The translations under genes were made by a program, and so were the position numbers. The notes below the pieces were generated by a model that was not told the origin of the DNA, ran no database searches, and saw only the letters and a program-made list of their open reading frames with translations. Shown here in pieces: positions 37,473-46,172 of a DNA stretch of 64,000 nt (positions are counted from its first letter, which is position 1; each line of letters opens with the position of its first letter). This DNA comes from Olleya aquimaris (GTDB lineage: Bacteria; Bacteroidota; Bacteroidia; Flavobacteriales; Flavobacteriaceae), in the NCBI RefSeq assembly GCF_003259525.1, contig NZ_QLLO01000003.1, positions 248,748-312,747 on the forward strand, in the 5' to 3' direction.

Positions 37473-38426
37473 CTACTCCCTATTCTCAATATTTTTATAA
37501 GCTGCAATAATTTTCTTGACTAGTTTATGACGAATCACATCTTTATCATCAAGAAAAATCATACCTACACCTTCAACTCCTTTTAAAATAAGTAAAGCTT
37601 CTTTAAGTCCAGAAATGGTACGACGTGGTAAATCTATTTGACCAGGATCACCTGTTAATAAAAACTTAGCGCTTTTACCCATTCTGGTTAAAAACATCTT
37701 CATTTGCGCATGTGTGGTATTTTGTCCTTCGTCCAAAATCACAAACGCATGATCTAGCGTACGTCCACGCATAAAGGCTAAAGGTGCGATTTGTATGGTT
37801 CCGTTTTCGATATACTGTGCTAGTTTTTCCGCAGGAATCATATCGCGCAAGGCATCATATAACGGTTGCATGTAAGGGTCTAGTTTTTCTTTTAAATCGC
37901 CTGGAAGAAATCCTAAATTTTCGCCTGCTTCTACTGCTGGACGCGTTAAAATAATTCGTTTAACTTCTTTATTTTTTAGGGCTTGTACAGCTAATGCGAC
38001 TCCTGTATAGGTTTTACCTGTTCCTGCAGGACCAATAGCAAAAACCATATCGTTTTTACGCATCAGCTCGACCATCTTACGTTGGTTGGCTGTTATGGCT
38101 TTAATTGGTTTACCGTTTGCACCATGGACTAAAACTTCTCCGCTTTTTTCAGAAGTTGTATAATCGTCACTACTTTGACTAGTTAATACGCGCTCTATGA
38201 CGTTTTCGTCTAATTTATTGTACTTAGAAAAATGCTTAAGCAACATAGTCATGCGTCTATCAAACTCTTCAAGAAGCTCTTCGTCACCATAGGCTTTTAC
38301 TTTGTTTCCTCTAGCAACTATTTTAAGTTTAGGGAAGTATTTTTTTAGTAGTGTAATGTTTTCGTTTCCGGTTCCAAAAAATTCTTTTGGAGAGATCTCT
38401 TCAAGTTCAATAATTATTTCGTTCAA
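37473..38426 (-). CDS. PhoH family ATPase
   Basis: 317 aa. N-terminal KH-like region, then PhoH domain with Walker A GPAGTGKTYTG (about 136-146), the PhoH motif RPAVEAGENLGFLPGDL (about 165-181) and Walker B FVILDEGQNTT (about 233-243). PhoH-like proteins are RNA-related ATPases of SF1 type. Divergent from the SAM hydrolase gene. Confidence 0.93.
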   Translation of the reverse strand: MNEIIIELEEISPKEFFGTGNENITLLKKYFPKLKIVARGNKVKAYGDEELLEEFDRRMTMLLKHFSKYNKLDENVIERVLTSQSSDDYTTSEKSGEVLVHGANGKPIKAITANQRKMVELMRKNDMVFAIGPAGTGKTYTGVALAVQALKNKEVKRIILTRPAVEAGENLGFLPGDLKEKLDPYMQPLYDALRDMIPAEKLAQYIENGTIQIAPLAFMRGRTLDHAFVILDEGQNTTHAQMKMFLTRMGKSAKFLLTGDPGQIDLPRRTISGLKEALLILKGVEGVGMIFLDDKDVIRHKLVKKIIAAYKNIENRE

Positions 38427-38546
38427 AAGCGTTGCATTTATTAAATTAATCTGTACAATTTTATTAGTTTTGTTTTCGTGATGCTAACCTAACAAACTTA
38501 CACAATTTTTATGTGTTTGTGGTTAAAAAAATATCAACAATAATAC

Positions 38547-39380
38547 ATGCCAATAATAACATTAACGACAGACTTTGGAGAGAAAGATCACTTTGCTGGC
38601 GCAATAAAAGGTGCTATTTACAGTGAATTGCCTGAGGTTAAAATTGTTGATATCTCGCATTCTATTTCTCCTTTTAATATTGCTGAGGCTGCTTATATTA
38701 TTCAAAATGCTTACAGTAGTTTTCCTAAAGGAACCATTCATGTTATTGGTATAGACTCTGAAATCAACCCAGAAAACAAACATATTGCTGTAGAGTTGGA
38801 CGATCACTATTTTGTGTGTGCCAATAATGGGATTATGAGTATGATTGCTAACGAGATTGCACCTTCTAAGCTGGTAGAAATTAATATCCATGATAAGATA
38901 GAAACAAGCTTTCCGGTGTTGGATGTGTTTGTAAAAGTAGCATGTCATATTGCACGTGGTGGTACCTTAGAAGTTATTGGTAAAGCTATTGATAAGATTA
39001 AACCCATAAAAAATTTGGTGCCTTACGTCAATGAAGAGCAAACCCAAATTATAGGCAGTATCATTTATATTGATAATTACGGAAATGTCGTGACCAACAT
39101 TAGAAAAAACTTTTTCGAAAAGCTGCAAAAAGGTCGCAATTACGAGGTGTCTGCAAGAAATTACAAGTTTAAAAAAATACACAGTAAGTATAGTGATATT
39201 ATAAATTTTGACATCCCAGAAGACAAGCGTAATGATGAAGGACGAGGGTTAGTGGTGTTTAATAGCTCTAATTGTTTAGAGATTGCCATTTATAAAAGTA
39301 ACAACCAAACTGTTGGAAGCGCAAGTAGTTTGATGGGATTAGCGTTACGAGATACAGTGACAATTAATTTTTTAAAGTAA
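38547..39380 (+). CDS. S-adenosyl-L-methionine hydrolase (DUF62 / SAM hydroxide adenosyltransferase family)
   Basis: 277 aa. Starts with ITLTTDFGEKDHFAGAIKG, the N-terminal SAM-binding signature; the Asp-containing KIVDISHSISPFNI follows at about 33-46 and the C-terminal domain holds FNSSNCLEIAIYKSN. Members hydrolyse SAM to adenosine and methionine. The ABM gene follows 41 bp downstream on the same strand; the gap holds the short GC-richer stretch TTTTCGCTTTCGCGGAAA (39386-39403). Confidence 0.88.
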   Translation: MPIITLTTDFGEKDHFAGAIKGAIYSELPEVKIVDISHSISPFNIAEAAYIIQNAYSSFPKGTIHVIGIDSEINPENKHIAVELDDHYFVCANNGIMSMIANEIAPSKLVEINIHDKIETSFPVLDVFVKVACHIARGGTLEVIGKAIDKIKPIKNLVPYVNEEQTQIIGSIIYIDNYGNVVTNIRKNFFEKLQKGRNYEVSARNYKFKKIHSKYSDIINFDIPEDKRNDEGRGLVVFNSSNCLEIAIYKSNNQTVGSASSLMGLALRDTVTINFLK

Positions 39381-39421
39381 TAAGATTTTCGCTTTCGCGG
39401 AAATTACAAAAGGGAGTATTT

Positions 39422-39718
39422 ATGTTGGTAAGAATTGTAAAATTAAGTTTTGAAGACGCACATATTGACACCTTTTTGGCTAATTTTGAAACGGTAAAAG
39501 ATAAAATTAGAAGCTTTGAAGGTAATCAATTACTAGAATTGTACAGAGACAAGCACAATAGCAATGTGTTTTTTACGTATAGCTATTGGAACAATGAAAG
39601 CGATTTAGAAAATTACCGAAACTCTAATTTATTTAAAAGTATTTGGGCTAAAACCAAACCTTTGTTTAATGCTAAACCTGAAGCTTGGAGTGTGGATAAA
39701 TTGGCGATTTTAGATTGA
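39422..39718 (+). CDS. Antibiotic biosynthesis monooxygenase (ABM) domain protein
   Basis: 98 aa dimeric ferredoxin-like fold: MLVRIVKLSFEDAHIDTFLANF, FEGNQLLELYRDK, VFFTYSYWNNESDLENYRNS. Such small proteins are heme-degrading or quinol monooxygenases, or simple dimeric binding proteins; no catalytic residue fixes the choice. Confidence 0.8.
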   Translation: MLVRIVKLSFEDAHIDTFLANFETVKDKIRSFEGNQLLELYRDKHNSNVFFTYSYWNNESDLENYRNSNLFKSIWAKTKPLFNAKPEAWSVDKLAILD

Positions 39719-39795
39719 TGATTTACGATTGAAATATAATAGACTGTTTTGTAAACTTTAAATACTTTTAACTTTATAACTTTTAACTTAAATTA

Positions 39796-40509
39796 ATGCT
39801 AGCCATACTTAAAAAAGAAATCAACTCCTTCTTCGCTTCACCAATAGGGTATTTAGTGATTGCCATATTCTTGCTATTAAATGGACTTTTTTTGTGGGTG
39901 TTTAAAGGCGAATTCAATATTTTAGATAATGGTTTTGCAGATGTATCGACGTTTTTTTTATTAGCACCTTGGATTTTAATATTCTTGATTCCAGCGGTAA
40001 CTATGCGAAGTTTTAGTGACGAGAAAAAACAAGGGACTTTGGAGTTGTTACTTACCAAACCCATTAGCACCTTACAGTTAGTTTTAGGTAAATATTTTGG
40101 AGCATTTATATTAATCATTATAGCTTTAATACCAACATTACTTTATGTTTACACAGTATATCAATTAGGTAATCCTGTAGGTAATTTAGATTTTGGAAGT
40201 ACTTTAGGATCGTATTTTGGGTTGTTATTTTTAGTAGCAGCCTACACCGCAATTGGTGTATTTGCATCAACAATTTCAGATAACCAAATAGTGGCTTTTA
40301 TAATAGCTGTATTTTTATGCTTGTTCTTCTTTATAGGTTTTGAAGGTATTGCAGACGTAACATCTAGTAATTTTATCGATAATTTAGGAATGAATGCTCA
40401 CTACAAAAGTATGAGTCGTGGTGTGTTAGACACCAGAGATATTATTTATTTTTTAAGTGTCGCTGTATTGTTTATAGCGTTAACTAAATTCAACATCAAA
40501 AAACAATAA
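39796..40509 (+). CDS. gldF: Gliding-motility ABC transporter permease GldF
   Basis: 237 aa, six transmembrane helices. MLAILKKEINSFFASPIGYLV at the N-terminus and SFSDEKKQGTLELLLTKPIS (about 74-93) match GldF. With GldG and the ATPase GldA it forms an ABC exporter needed for gliding in Flavobacterium johnsoniae. gldA is not in the window. Followed after 1 bp by the 161-aa gene. Confidence 0.92.
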   Translation: MLAILKKEINSFFASPIGYLVIAIFLLLNGLFLWVFKGEFNILDNGFADVSTFFLLAPWILIFLIPAVTMRSFSDEKKQGTLELLLTKPISTLQLVLGKYFGAFILIIIALIPTLLYVYTVYQLGNPVGNLDFGSTLGSYFGLLFLVAAYTAIGVFASTISDNQIVAFIIAVFLCLFFFIGFEGIADVTSSNFIDNLGMNAHYKSMSRGVLDTRDIIYFLSVAVLFIALTKFNIKKQ

Positions 40510-40510
40510 A

Positions 40511-40996
40511 ATGGTTATTACAACTGGTTTAGTCCTATCGTTTATTGTTGTTTTTATATTAGCTTGGTTGTTTATAAAAACCATAGGTAATAACAAATGG
40601 TTAAGCTTATTGGTTAGTATTATTGCTACCCCTCTACTCTATTTTTGGATGTTTTATCCCATGTTAAATATTTTTACAAGCTATCATCATCAAAAGTATT
40701 TTAATGCAGAAGATTGGCAGGAGTTTCCGGAGTTACGTTATGAAATGGTAGACCAAATAAAACAACAAAATCAACTTATTGGTAAAACAAAACAAGAGGT
40801 TGAAGCTGAGCTGGGAGAACCAGAATGGTTTGGTTGGGACGAAACAATTAAAGCCAATTCTAATGACCTATGGAACTATAATTTAGGCTTTAAACCTGGT
40901 GCATTTAATAACCAACAAGAGTGTTTAGAATTACAATTTAAAAACGATACAGTAGCAGCATTAAAAACCTATCAACTTGAGAAAAAATTTGAATAA
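40511..40996 (+). CDS. Membrane-anchored BamE/SmpA-like protein between gldF and gldG
   Basis: 161 aa. Two N-terminal transmembrane helices (about 5-23 and 31-50), then a soluble domain with LIGKTKQEVEAELGEPE (about 94-110), LWNYNLGF and LELQFKNDTVAAL. This is the pattern of BamE/SmpA-like beta-alpha folds (IGxTxxxV...LGxP, then strands). It starts 1 bp after gldF and overlaps gldG, so translation is coupled. It is not a standard member of the gldFG pair; a role with the exporter is inferred from position. Confidence 0.75.
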   Translation: MVITTGLVLSFIVVFILAWLFIKTIGNNKWLSLLVSIIATPLLYFWMFYPMLNIFTSYHHQKYFNAEDWQEFPELRYEMVDQIKQQNQLIGKTKQEVEAELGEPEWFGWDETIKANSNDLWNYNLGFKPGAFNNQQECLELQFKNDTVAALKTYQLEKKFE

Positions 40997-42656
40997 TACC
41001 ATCAAACATATAGGCTTATTAATTATTGGGTTACTCCTTATAAACATACTTTCAAACAAGGTGTATAAACGTTTTGATTTGACGTTAGACCAGCGTTTTA
41101 CACTTAATCCATCTGCTTTGGATATTATAAAAAAAGTGGATTCACCTGTAATTATTGATGTGTTTTTGGAGGGTGACGATTTTCCGTCTGAATTCAGAAA
41201 GTTAAAAACCGAAACTAAACAATTACTTGAAGAATTTTCGGCTTACAATAGCAACATAAGTTTCAACTTTATAAATCCTATTGAAGATGATGCGACACGA
41301 GATCAAAATATTCAGCAATTAAATGCACGTGGATTAACACCTATGCAACTAACTGTTAAAGAAAATGGTAAATCTAGTCAAGCAGTTATTTTTCCTTGGG
41401 CTTTAGCAAGTTATAATAATGCAACTGTTAAAATTCCTCTAGTAAAAAATACAATTGGAGCTACACAACAACAATTAGTTACTAATTCTGTACAACATCT
41501 AGAATATGCATTTGCAGATGGTTTAAGCAAATTAGTTAACCCTAAACGACGCAAAATAGCAGTGTTAAAAGGTAATGGACAGCTAGAAAACAGATATATA
41601 GCAGATTATATAAAAACCCTAAAGGATTACTATTTTATTGCACCTTTTACTTTAGATAGTGTGTCTAAAGATGCTGAAAATACCTTGCAAAAACTGAAAG
41701 GCTACGATTTAATTATCAACGCAAAACCAACAGTAGCGTTTACAGAAGAAGAAAAATACATTTTAGACCAATACACCATGAATGGTGGAAAAAGCCTATG
41801 GTTACTTGAAAAAGTGGCTATGAGCAAAGATAGTTTGTACAACGATTTAGGTAAAAACGTAGCTGTACCAATGGATTTAAATTTAACCGATTTTTTCTTT
41901 AAATACGGTGTACGTATCAATCCGTTAATTGTTAGCTCTATGTACTCTGCGCCTATTACCTTAGCGTCTGGAGAAGGTAGTAATAGCCAATTTCAGAGTT
42001 ACCCTTGGACCTATTCACCATTAGCAAAAGGCAACTCTAACCATCCTATAGTCAACAATTTAGACTTTTTAAAGTTTGACTTTTCCAACCCAATCGATAC
42101 ATTAAAAAATGGGACGACTAAAACCATCTTATTACAAACTGCGCCATTAACTAAATTAGAAGGCACACCAAGAGAGATAAGCTTGGATATGGTTAACGAC
42201 CAACTAGACCCAAAATCATTTAATAAAGGTCCGCAAACACTAGCAGTATTATTAGAAAACACCTTTACTTCTGTCTATAAAAATAGGGTTAAACCTGTTG
42301 CCATTTCAGACAATAAAGATGAAAGTGTGCCAACTAAAATGGTGGTCGTATCTGATGGCGATGTTATTAAAAATGAAGTGGGTAGAAATGGTGTGGAAGA
42401 GTTGGGATTTGACAAATACACTGGACAAACATTTGGTAACAAAGAATTTTTAGTAAATGTGGCTAATTTCCTTTTAGACGATACTGGACTTATAAACATT
42501 CGATCTAAAGAAATAGCAGTTGCCTTTTTAAATCCAGAAAAAATAACCGAAGAAAAAACAAAGTGGCAACTCATAAATATCTTACTACCATTGCTTTTAC
42601 TGGGTGTTTTTGGTTTTGCTTTTAACTACTTTAGAAAGAAAAAATACGCCAAGTAA
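40977..42656 (+). CDS. gldG: Gliding-motility ABC transporter substrate-binding/auxiliary protein GldG
   Basis: 559 aa. N-terminal transmembrane helix, then RFDLTLDQRFTLN (near 33-45) and a long periplasmic ABC-type domain (YPWTYSPLAKGNSNHPIVNNLDF) ending in a C-terminal helix. Both possible starts are TTG (40977 or 40989); the first overlaps the upstream gene by 20 bp, the second by 8 bp, and 40989 gives a more compact N-terminus (MNNTIKHIG). Partner of GldF. Confidence 0.92.
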   Translation: MRKNLNNTIKHIGLLIIGLLLINILSNKVYKRFDLTLDQRFTLNPSALDIIKKVDSPVIIDVFLEGDDFPSEFRKLKTETKQLLEEFSAYNSNISFNFINPIEDDATRDQNIQQLNARGLTPMQLTVKENGKSSQAVIFPWALASYNNATVKIPLVKNTIGATQQQLVTNSVQHLEYAFADGLSKLVNPKRRKIAVLKGNGQLENRYIADYIKTLKDYYFIAPFTLDSVSKDAENTLQKLKGYDLIINAKPTVAFTEEEKYILDQYTMNGGKSLWLLEKVAMSKDSLYNDLGKNVAVPMDLNLTDFFFKYGVRINPLIVSSMYSAPITLASGEGSNSQFQSYPWTYSPLAKGNSNHPIVNNLDFLKFDFSNPIDTLKNGTTKTILLQTAPLTKLEGTPREISLDMVNDQLDPKSFNKGPQTLAVLLENTFTSVYKNRVKPVAISDNKDESVPTKMVVVSDGDVIKNEVGRNGVEELGFDKYTGQTFGNKEFLVNVANFLLDDTGLINIRSKEIAVAFLNPEKITEEKTKWQLINILLPLLLLGVFGFAFNYFRKKKYAK

Positions 42657-42695
42657 GTGTTAATAAGTTTGTTTCCAATTTAAAGACATTAACAA

Positions 42696-42703
42696 TATAT
42701 TTG
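42696..42703 (+). promoter_or_regulatory. -7 element of the dnaN promoter
   Basis: TATATTTG matches TAnnTTTG 38 bp before the dnaN ATG. A TTTG lies 24 bp upstream, longer than the usual 19-21 bp, so the -33 assignment is uncertain. Confidence 0.4.
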
Positions 42704-42740
42704 TAATACGAATATTAACAGAACATAACGCAAATAAATA

Positions 42741-43859
42741 ATGAAATTTATTGTATCAAGTACCTATTTACTAAAACAATTACAAGTTTTAGGAGGTGTT
42801 ATAAACAGCTCGAATACACTACCAATTTTAGATAATTTTTTATTCGAAATCAATCAAAATAAATTAACAGTTTCTGCAAGCGATTTAGAAACCACGATGT
42901 CTGCAGTTTTAGATGTAGAAAGTGATAACGAAGGTAGTGTTGCTATTCCTGCACGTTTATTGTTAGATACTTTAAAAACTTTTCCAGAGCAACCCTTAAC
43001 TTTTGTTATAGAAGACAATAATACAGTTGAAATTAGCTCTAACCATGGTAAATATGCTTTAGCTTATGCAGACGGGAACGAGTTCCCAAAATCGGTAAGC
43101 TTAGAAGATCCAAGCAGCACTAAAATGCCTGGACATATCTTAGCAACTGCAATAAACAAAACCATCTTTGCAGCAGGAAATGACGATTTAAGACCAGTAA
43201 TGAGTGGTGTGTTTTTTCAATTTTCTACAGAAGGGTTAACCTTTGTAGCAACAGATGCACACAAGCTAGTAAAATACGGTCGTGAGGATGTGAAAGCGTC
43301 TCAAGTAGCCGAGTTTATTATGCCAAAAAAACCTTTAAATCTTTTAAAAGGAATTTTAGCAGCAAGCGAAGAAGAAGTGACTATTGAATATAACGATTCA
43401 AATGCAAAATTCACTTTTGAAAACACAGTGTTAATCTGTCGTTTAATTGATGGGAAATACCCTAATTACGAAGCAGTAATCCCAAAAGAGAATCCAAATA
43501 AATTAACTATAGACAGAACACAGTTTTTAAACTCTGTACGTCGTGTTAGTATTTTCTCTAACAAAACAACGCATCAAATTAGATTAAAAATAGCTGGTGC
43601 AGAATTAAACATTTCTGCAGAAGATATTGACTACTCTAACAAAGCAGAAGAGCGTTTAACTTGTGATTACCAAGGAGATGATATGCAGATAGGCTTTAAC
43701 TCTCGTTTTTTAACAGAGATGTTAAACAACTTAAATTCTAATGAGGTACAATTAGAATTAAGTATGCCTAACAGAGCAGGTATTTTAACACCTATTGACG
43801 ATTTAGATGAAGGCGAAACTGTAACCATGTTAGTGATGCCAGTTATGCTAAACAGTTAA
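42741..43859 (+). CDS. dnaN: DNA polymerase III beta sliding clamp
   Basis: 372 aa, full length. Three repeated clamp domains; signature stretches include FIVSSTYLLKQLQVLGGVIN at the start, GKYPNYEAVIPKENP (near 243-257) and the C-terminal MLVMPVM that forms the protein-binding pocket. It holds the polymerase on DNA. Monocistronic, with a strong terminator behind. Confidence 0.97.
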   Translation: MKFIVSSTYLLKQLQVLGGVINSSNTLPILDNFLFEINQNKLTVSASDLETTMSAVLDVESDNEGSVAIPARLLLDTLKTFPEQPLTFVIEDNNTVEISSNHGKYALAYADGNEFPKSVSLEDPSSTKMPGHILATAINKTIFAAGNDDLRPVMSGVFFQFSTEGLTFVATDAHKLVKYGREDVKASQVAEFIMPKKPLNLLKGILAASEEEVTIEYNDSNAKFTFENTVLICRLIDGKYPNYEAVIPKENPNKLTIDRTQFLNSVRRVSIFSNKTTHQIRLKIAGAELNISAEDIDYSNKAEERLTCDYQGDDMQIGFNSRFLTEMLNNLNSNEVQLELSMPNRAGILTPIDDLDEGETVTMLVMPVMLNS

Positions 43860-43878
43860 ATTTTATTATAATTATCAT

Positions 43879-43910
43879 AAAAAAAGCAATTCTAAAGAAT
43901 TGCTTTTTTT
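43879..43910 (+). terminator. Intrinsic terminator of dnaN
   Basis: A 14-bp stem (AAAAAAAGCAATTC / GAATTGCTTTTTTT) with loop TAAA, 20 bp after the stop. Confidence 0.92.
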
Positions 43911-44014
43911 GTTTGTAGTAAAATCATATTAACTTTTCTTACATTTGCAAGACACATGGTTCTTAATAGTTCCCTAAATTTTAAATTATTAAGAATGTAT
44001 AATTAATTCATATT

Positions 44015-44392
44015 ATGACTAATAGTATCAGACTAGTTTTAGTTTGTTTTCTTTTTTTTACTCAATTATCGTGTACCAACGATGATGTTTCAATCCCAAC
44101 CAAAGAAGCTCATCCCATAGTTGGAGAATGGTTAAGAAGTGATTTTACAGCAGTACCTTTAAATGAATTTAGACTTATTTTTTTAGATAATAACGAAGGA
44201 TTTAGAATATTTTTAGTCTCTACAAACAATGGTGATATAGGTACAACTACAGATTTTAATTGGAGTGTGGACAACAACACCTTAACTATTACAGAAATAG
44301 AAAACGAAACCATAGTCACCTCATTTGATTTTACATCAACAGGCAATTTAGTACTACCAGAATATTCCGAACTAGAGTTTATTAGACAATAA
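44015..44392 (+). CDS. Small lipoprotein, lipocalin-like
   Basis: 125 aa. Lipoprotein signal ending LSC (Cys20), then a short beta-rich domain (HPIVGEWLRSDF, NNEGFRIFL, FNWSVDNNTLTITEIEN). The pattern fits small lipocalin-like proteins of Bacteroidota; ligand unknown. Ends at a bidirectional terminator. Confidence 0.7.
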   Translation: MTNSIRLVLVCFLFFTQLSCTNDDVSIPTKEAHPIVGEWLRSDFTAVPLNEFRLIFLDNNEGFRIFLVSTNNGDIGTTTDFNWSVDNNTLTITEIENETIVTSFDFTSTGNLVLPEYSELEFIRQ

Positions 44393-44409
44393 TCTTAATA
44401 TTTAAATTA

Positions 44410-44438
44410 AAAAACGCAACCCAATGGGTTGCGTTTTT
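44410..44438. terminator. Bidirectional terminator between convergent genes
   Basis: A 13-bp stem (AAAAACGCAACCC / GGGTTGCGTTTTT) with a 3-nt loop. Confidence 0.9.
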
Positions 44439-44459
44439 GTCTTTATCCACTTAATATAA

Positions 44460-44798
44460 CTAACTAATAAAATTAAAAGATAAAGGGTAATTTGGGTTTT
44501 CGCCATTACTAACTTTAATAGCGTTAATAATTGGATATATAATTGAAACTAGCCCTAAGACTAACCATCCTAAAAGCCCTAATCCAAATAACAAAATTAA
44601 TGGTACACATATTATGTATAGTACAACTAAACTCAATTGGAAGTTTACTATGGTTTTACCATGAACATCCATTTGGTAAACTTTGTTCTTTTGGGTTAAC
44701 CAAATAATTAACGGAAGGATTAAACTTCCAAACCCTAAAATTAAAGTCACTAGCTGACTTAAATGGGTTAATACTAATAATTGTCTGTCTTCTTTCAT
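44460..44798 (-). CDS. DUF4870 membrane protein
   Basis: 112 aa with three hydrophobic segments. LSQLVTLILGFGSLILPLIIWLTQ, then VNFQLSLVVLYIIC, then GLVSIIYPIINAIKVSNGE is the DUF4870 pattern. Role unknown. Monocistronic. Confidence 0.85.
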   Translation of the reverse strand: MKEDRQLLVLTHLSQLVTLILGFGSLILPLIIWLTQKNKVYQMDVHGKTIVNFQLSLVVLYIICVPLILLFGLGLLGWLVLGLVSIIYPIINAIKVSNGENPNYPLSFNFIS

Positions 44799-44883
44799 AA
44801 CGATTTGATTTGATGATTGATATAAACCAACAGATTGGCTTACATAAATAAGACGTCAAATCATCAAAAATGTTACAAAAAAA

Positions 44884-45300
44884 TTAGTGAGGTAATTTAC
44901 TTTTTAAAACACCGTAAACAAAAGTCCCTAAGATTGCTCCTAGCAATAATATAAAAATACTGATGTAACCTGTACCCAATAAGGCATACATTGGACCTGG
45001 ACAGGCACCAGCTAAAGCCCAACCAAAACCAAAGATAATTCCTCCAACAAAGTAATTGGTAAATCCTTTATCTTTATCCTTAACCTGTATAGGTTTTCCA
45101 TTAAAAGTCTTTATTTCTTTCTGTTTAATTAATTGCACTAAAGCAATTCCAACAATAACAGCAGAACCAATAACGCCATACATATGGAAGCTTTTAAATT
45201 GAAACATTTCAAAAATTCTAAACCACGAAGCAACTTCAGAAATTATTAAAAGGATTCCAAAAACAAATCCAACACTAAAAAAAGCTATATATTTTTTCAT
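44884..45300 (-). CDS. YeeE/YedE family protein, second half
   Basis: 138 aa, about four transmembrane helices. AGACPGPMYALLG carries the Cys motif of the second half of YeeE-type thiosulfate transporters. It starts 1 bp after the stop of the first half and both should form one channel. Regulated with its partner from the promoter module at 45861-45904. Confidence 0.9.
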   Translation of the reverse strand: MKKYIAFFSVGFVFGILLIISEVASWFRIFEMFQFKSFHMYGVIGSAVIVGIALVQLIKQKEIKTFNGKPIQVKDKDKGFTNYFVGGIIFGFGWALAGACPGPMYALLGTGYISIFILLLGAILGTFVYGVLKSKLPH

Positions 45301-45301
45301 C

Positions 45302-45847
45302 TTAAAAAATTAAAGGGAATATTAAATGAACCATGACTAAACCTCCAATAAAAAAACCAATTACTGAAAATAATGACGGTCTTTGTAAATTACTTAGTCC
45401 CATAATGGCATGACCAGAAGTACATCCTCCAGCATAACGTGCACCAAAACCAACTAAAAAACCTGCTATTAATATAATAGCAAAACCTTTAACAGTTAAT
45501 AGTTGATCCAAACTAAATAGTTCTGCTGGGAAATAAGAAGAATTGACACTGTCAAATCCATAGGCGTTTAACTGATTAACAACGTCTTCGTTTATCTGAG
45601 GTGGATCTACTTTTAGCACTTGGAAGGCAAATATCCCTCCAGAAATTACGCCTAAAAGCACAACCAAACTCCAAATATTATCTCTCCAGTTTGTACAAAA
45701 GAAACTAGAGAATCGACCAGCTCCAGACATAGAGCATATGGTTCTTAAATTTGAAGACATTCCAAATGTTTTACCTAATCTTAAAAGTAAAAACATAATT
45801 ATTGCTATTAAAGGTCCAGCAATAAACCAAGGTAAGGGATTGAGCAT
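45302..45847 (-). CDS. YeeE/YedE family protein, first half
   Basis: 181 aa, about five transmembrane helices. GGCTSGHAIMGLSNLQRPS (about 144-162) is the thiosulfate-permeation cysteine motif of YeeE/YedE. In Escherichia and thermophile YeeE the two halves are one chain; in Bacteroidota they are commonly split, as here. Likely moves thiosulfate or a related sulfur species across the cytoplasmic membrane. Its promoter is preceded by a perfect GTAAC-N4-GTTAC palindrome. Confidence 0.9.
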   Translation of the reverse strand: MLNPLPWFIAGPLIAIIMFLLLRLGKTFGMSSNLRTICSMSGAGRFSSFFCTNWRDNIWSLVVLLGVISGGIFAFQVLKVDPPQINEDVVNQLNAYGFDSVNSSYFPAELFSLDQLLTVKGFAIILIAGFLVGFGARYAGGCTSGHAIMGLSNLQRPSLFSVIGFFIGGLVMVHLIFPLIF

Positions 45848-45860
45848 AATTTTTTTTTGA

Positions 45861-45904
45861 CAAAGAAATGGATTTTTGTCAACATAAAAAGTAACTAAAG
45901 TTAC
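45861..45904 (-). promoter_or_regulatory. Sulfur-regulon promoter module of the YeeE pair
   Basis: GTAAC-TAAA-GTTAC (45891-45904) lies 22 bp upstream of TTTCTTTG (45861-45868, minus strand), a one-mismatch -7 element. The leader is about 10 nt. The palindrome centre would be about 41 bp upstream of the start of transcription, the class II activator position. Confidence 0.7.
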
Positions 45905-45941
45905 ATAGTAGCTAGTTACTTATTAAACAATTGATTTTTAA

Positions 45942-46082
45942 TTATTTATTTGATTTCTTTTTATCACTATTAGTCATAAAATTAATTAAAATAGCTACAA
46001 GAGCTACACAAACTAATCCAAAAATAGCAATCATAATGACGCCATTATTCCAATTATATAAGGCAAAAGTTTTCAATATCAT
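45942..46082 (-). CDS. 46-aa single-pass membrane peptide
   Basis: ATG at 46080-46082, stop at 45942-45944. The peptide has one transmembrane helix (GVIMIAIFGLVCVALVAILI, residues 15-34) and a lysine-rich tail, so the C-terminus should be cytoplasmic. It lies in a 325-bp gap and has its own Fnr-like promoter module (46112-46155) with a leader of about 26 nt, which is why I accept it as a gene. The family is not recognised. Confidence 0.6.
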   Translation of the reverse strand: MILKTFALYNWNNGVIMIAIFGLVCVALVAILINFMTNSDKKKSNK

Positions 46083-46111
46083 ATCTAATAATTAATGATT
46101 AAATTCAATTG

Positions 46112-46155
46112 TAAAACTAGTAAAGGGAAGTATTAATTATTATGACAATTGTCAT
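46112..46155 (-). promoter_or_regulatory. Fnr-like promoter module of the 46-aa peptide gene
   Basis: A perfect palindrome ATGAC-AATT-GTCAT (46142-46155) lies 22 bp upstream of TAGTTTTA (46112-46119, minus strand). Geometry equals that of the GTAAC sites, but the half-site TGAC-N4-GTCA is Fnr-like. Confidence 0.55.
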
Positions 46156-46172
46156 TAATTCAAAAAATAAGT

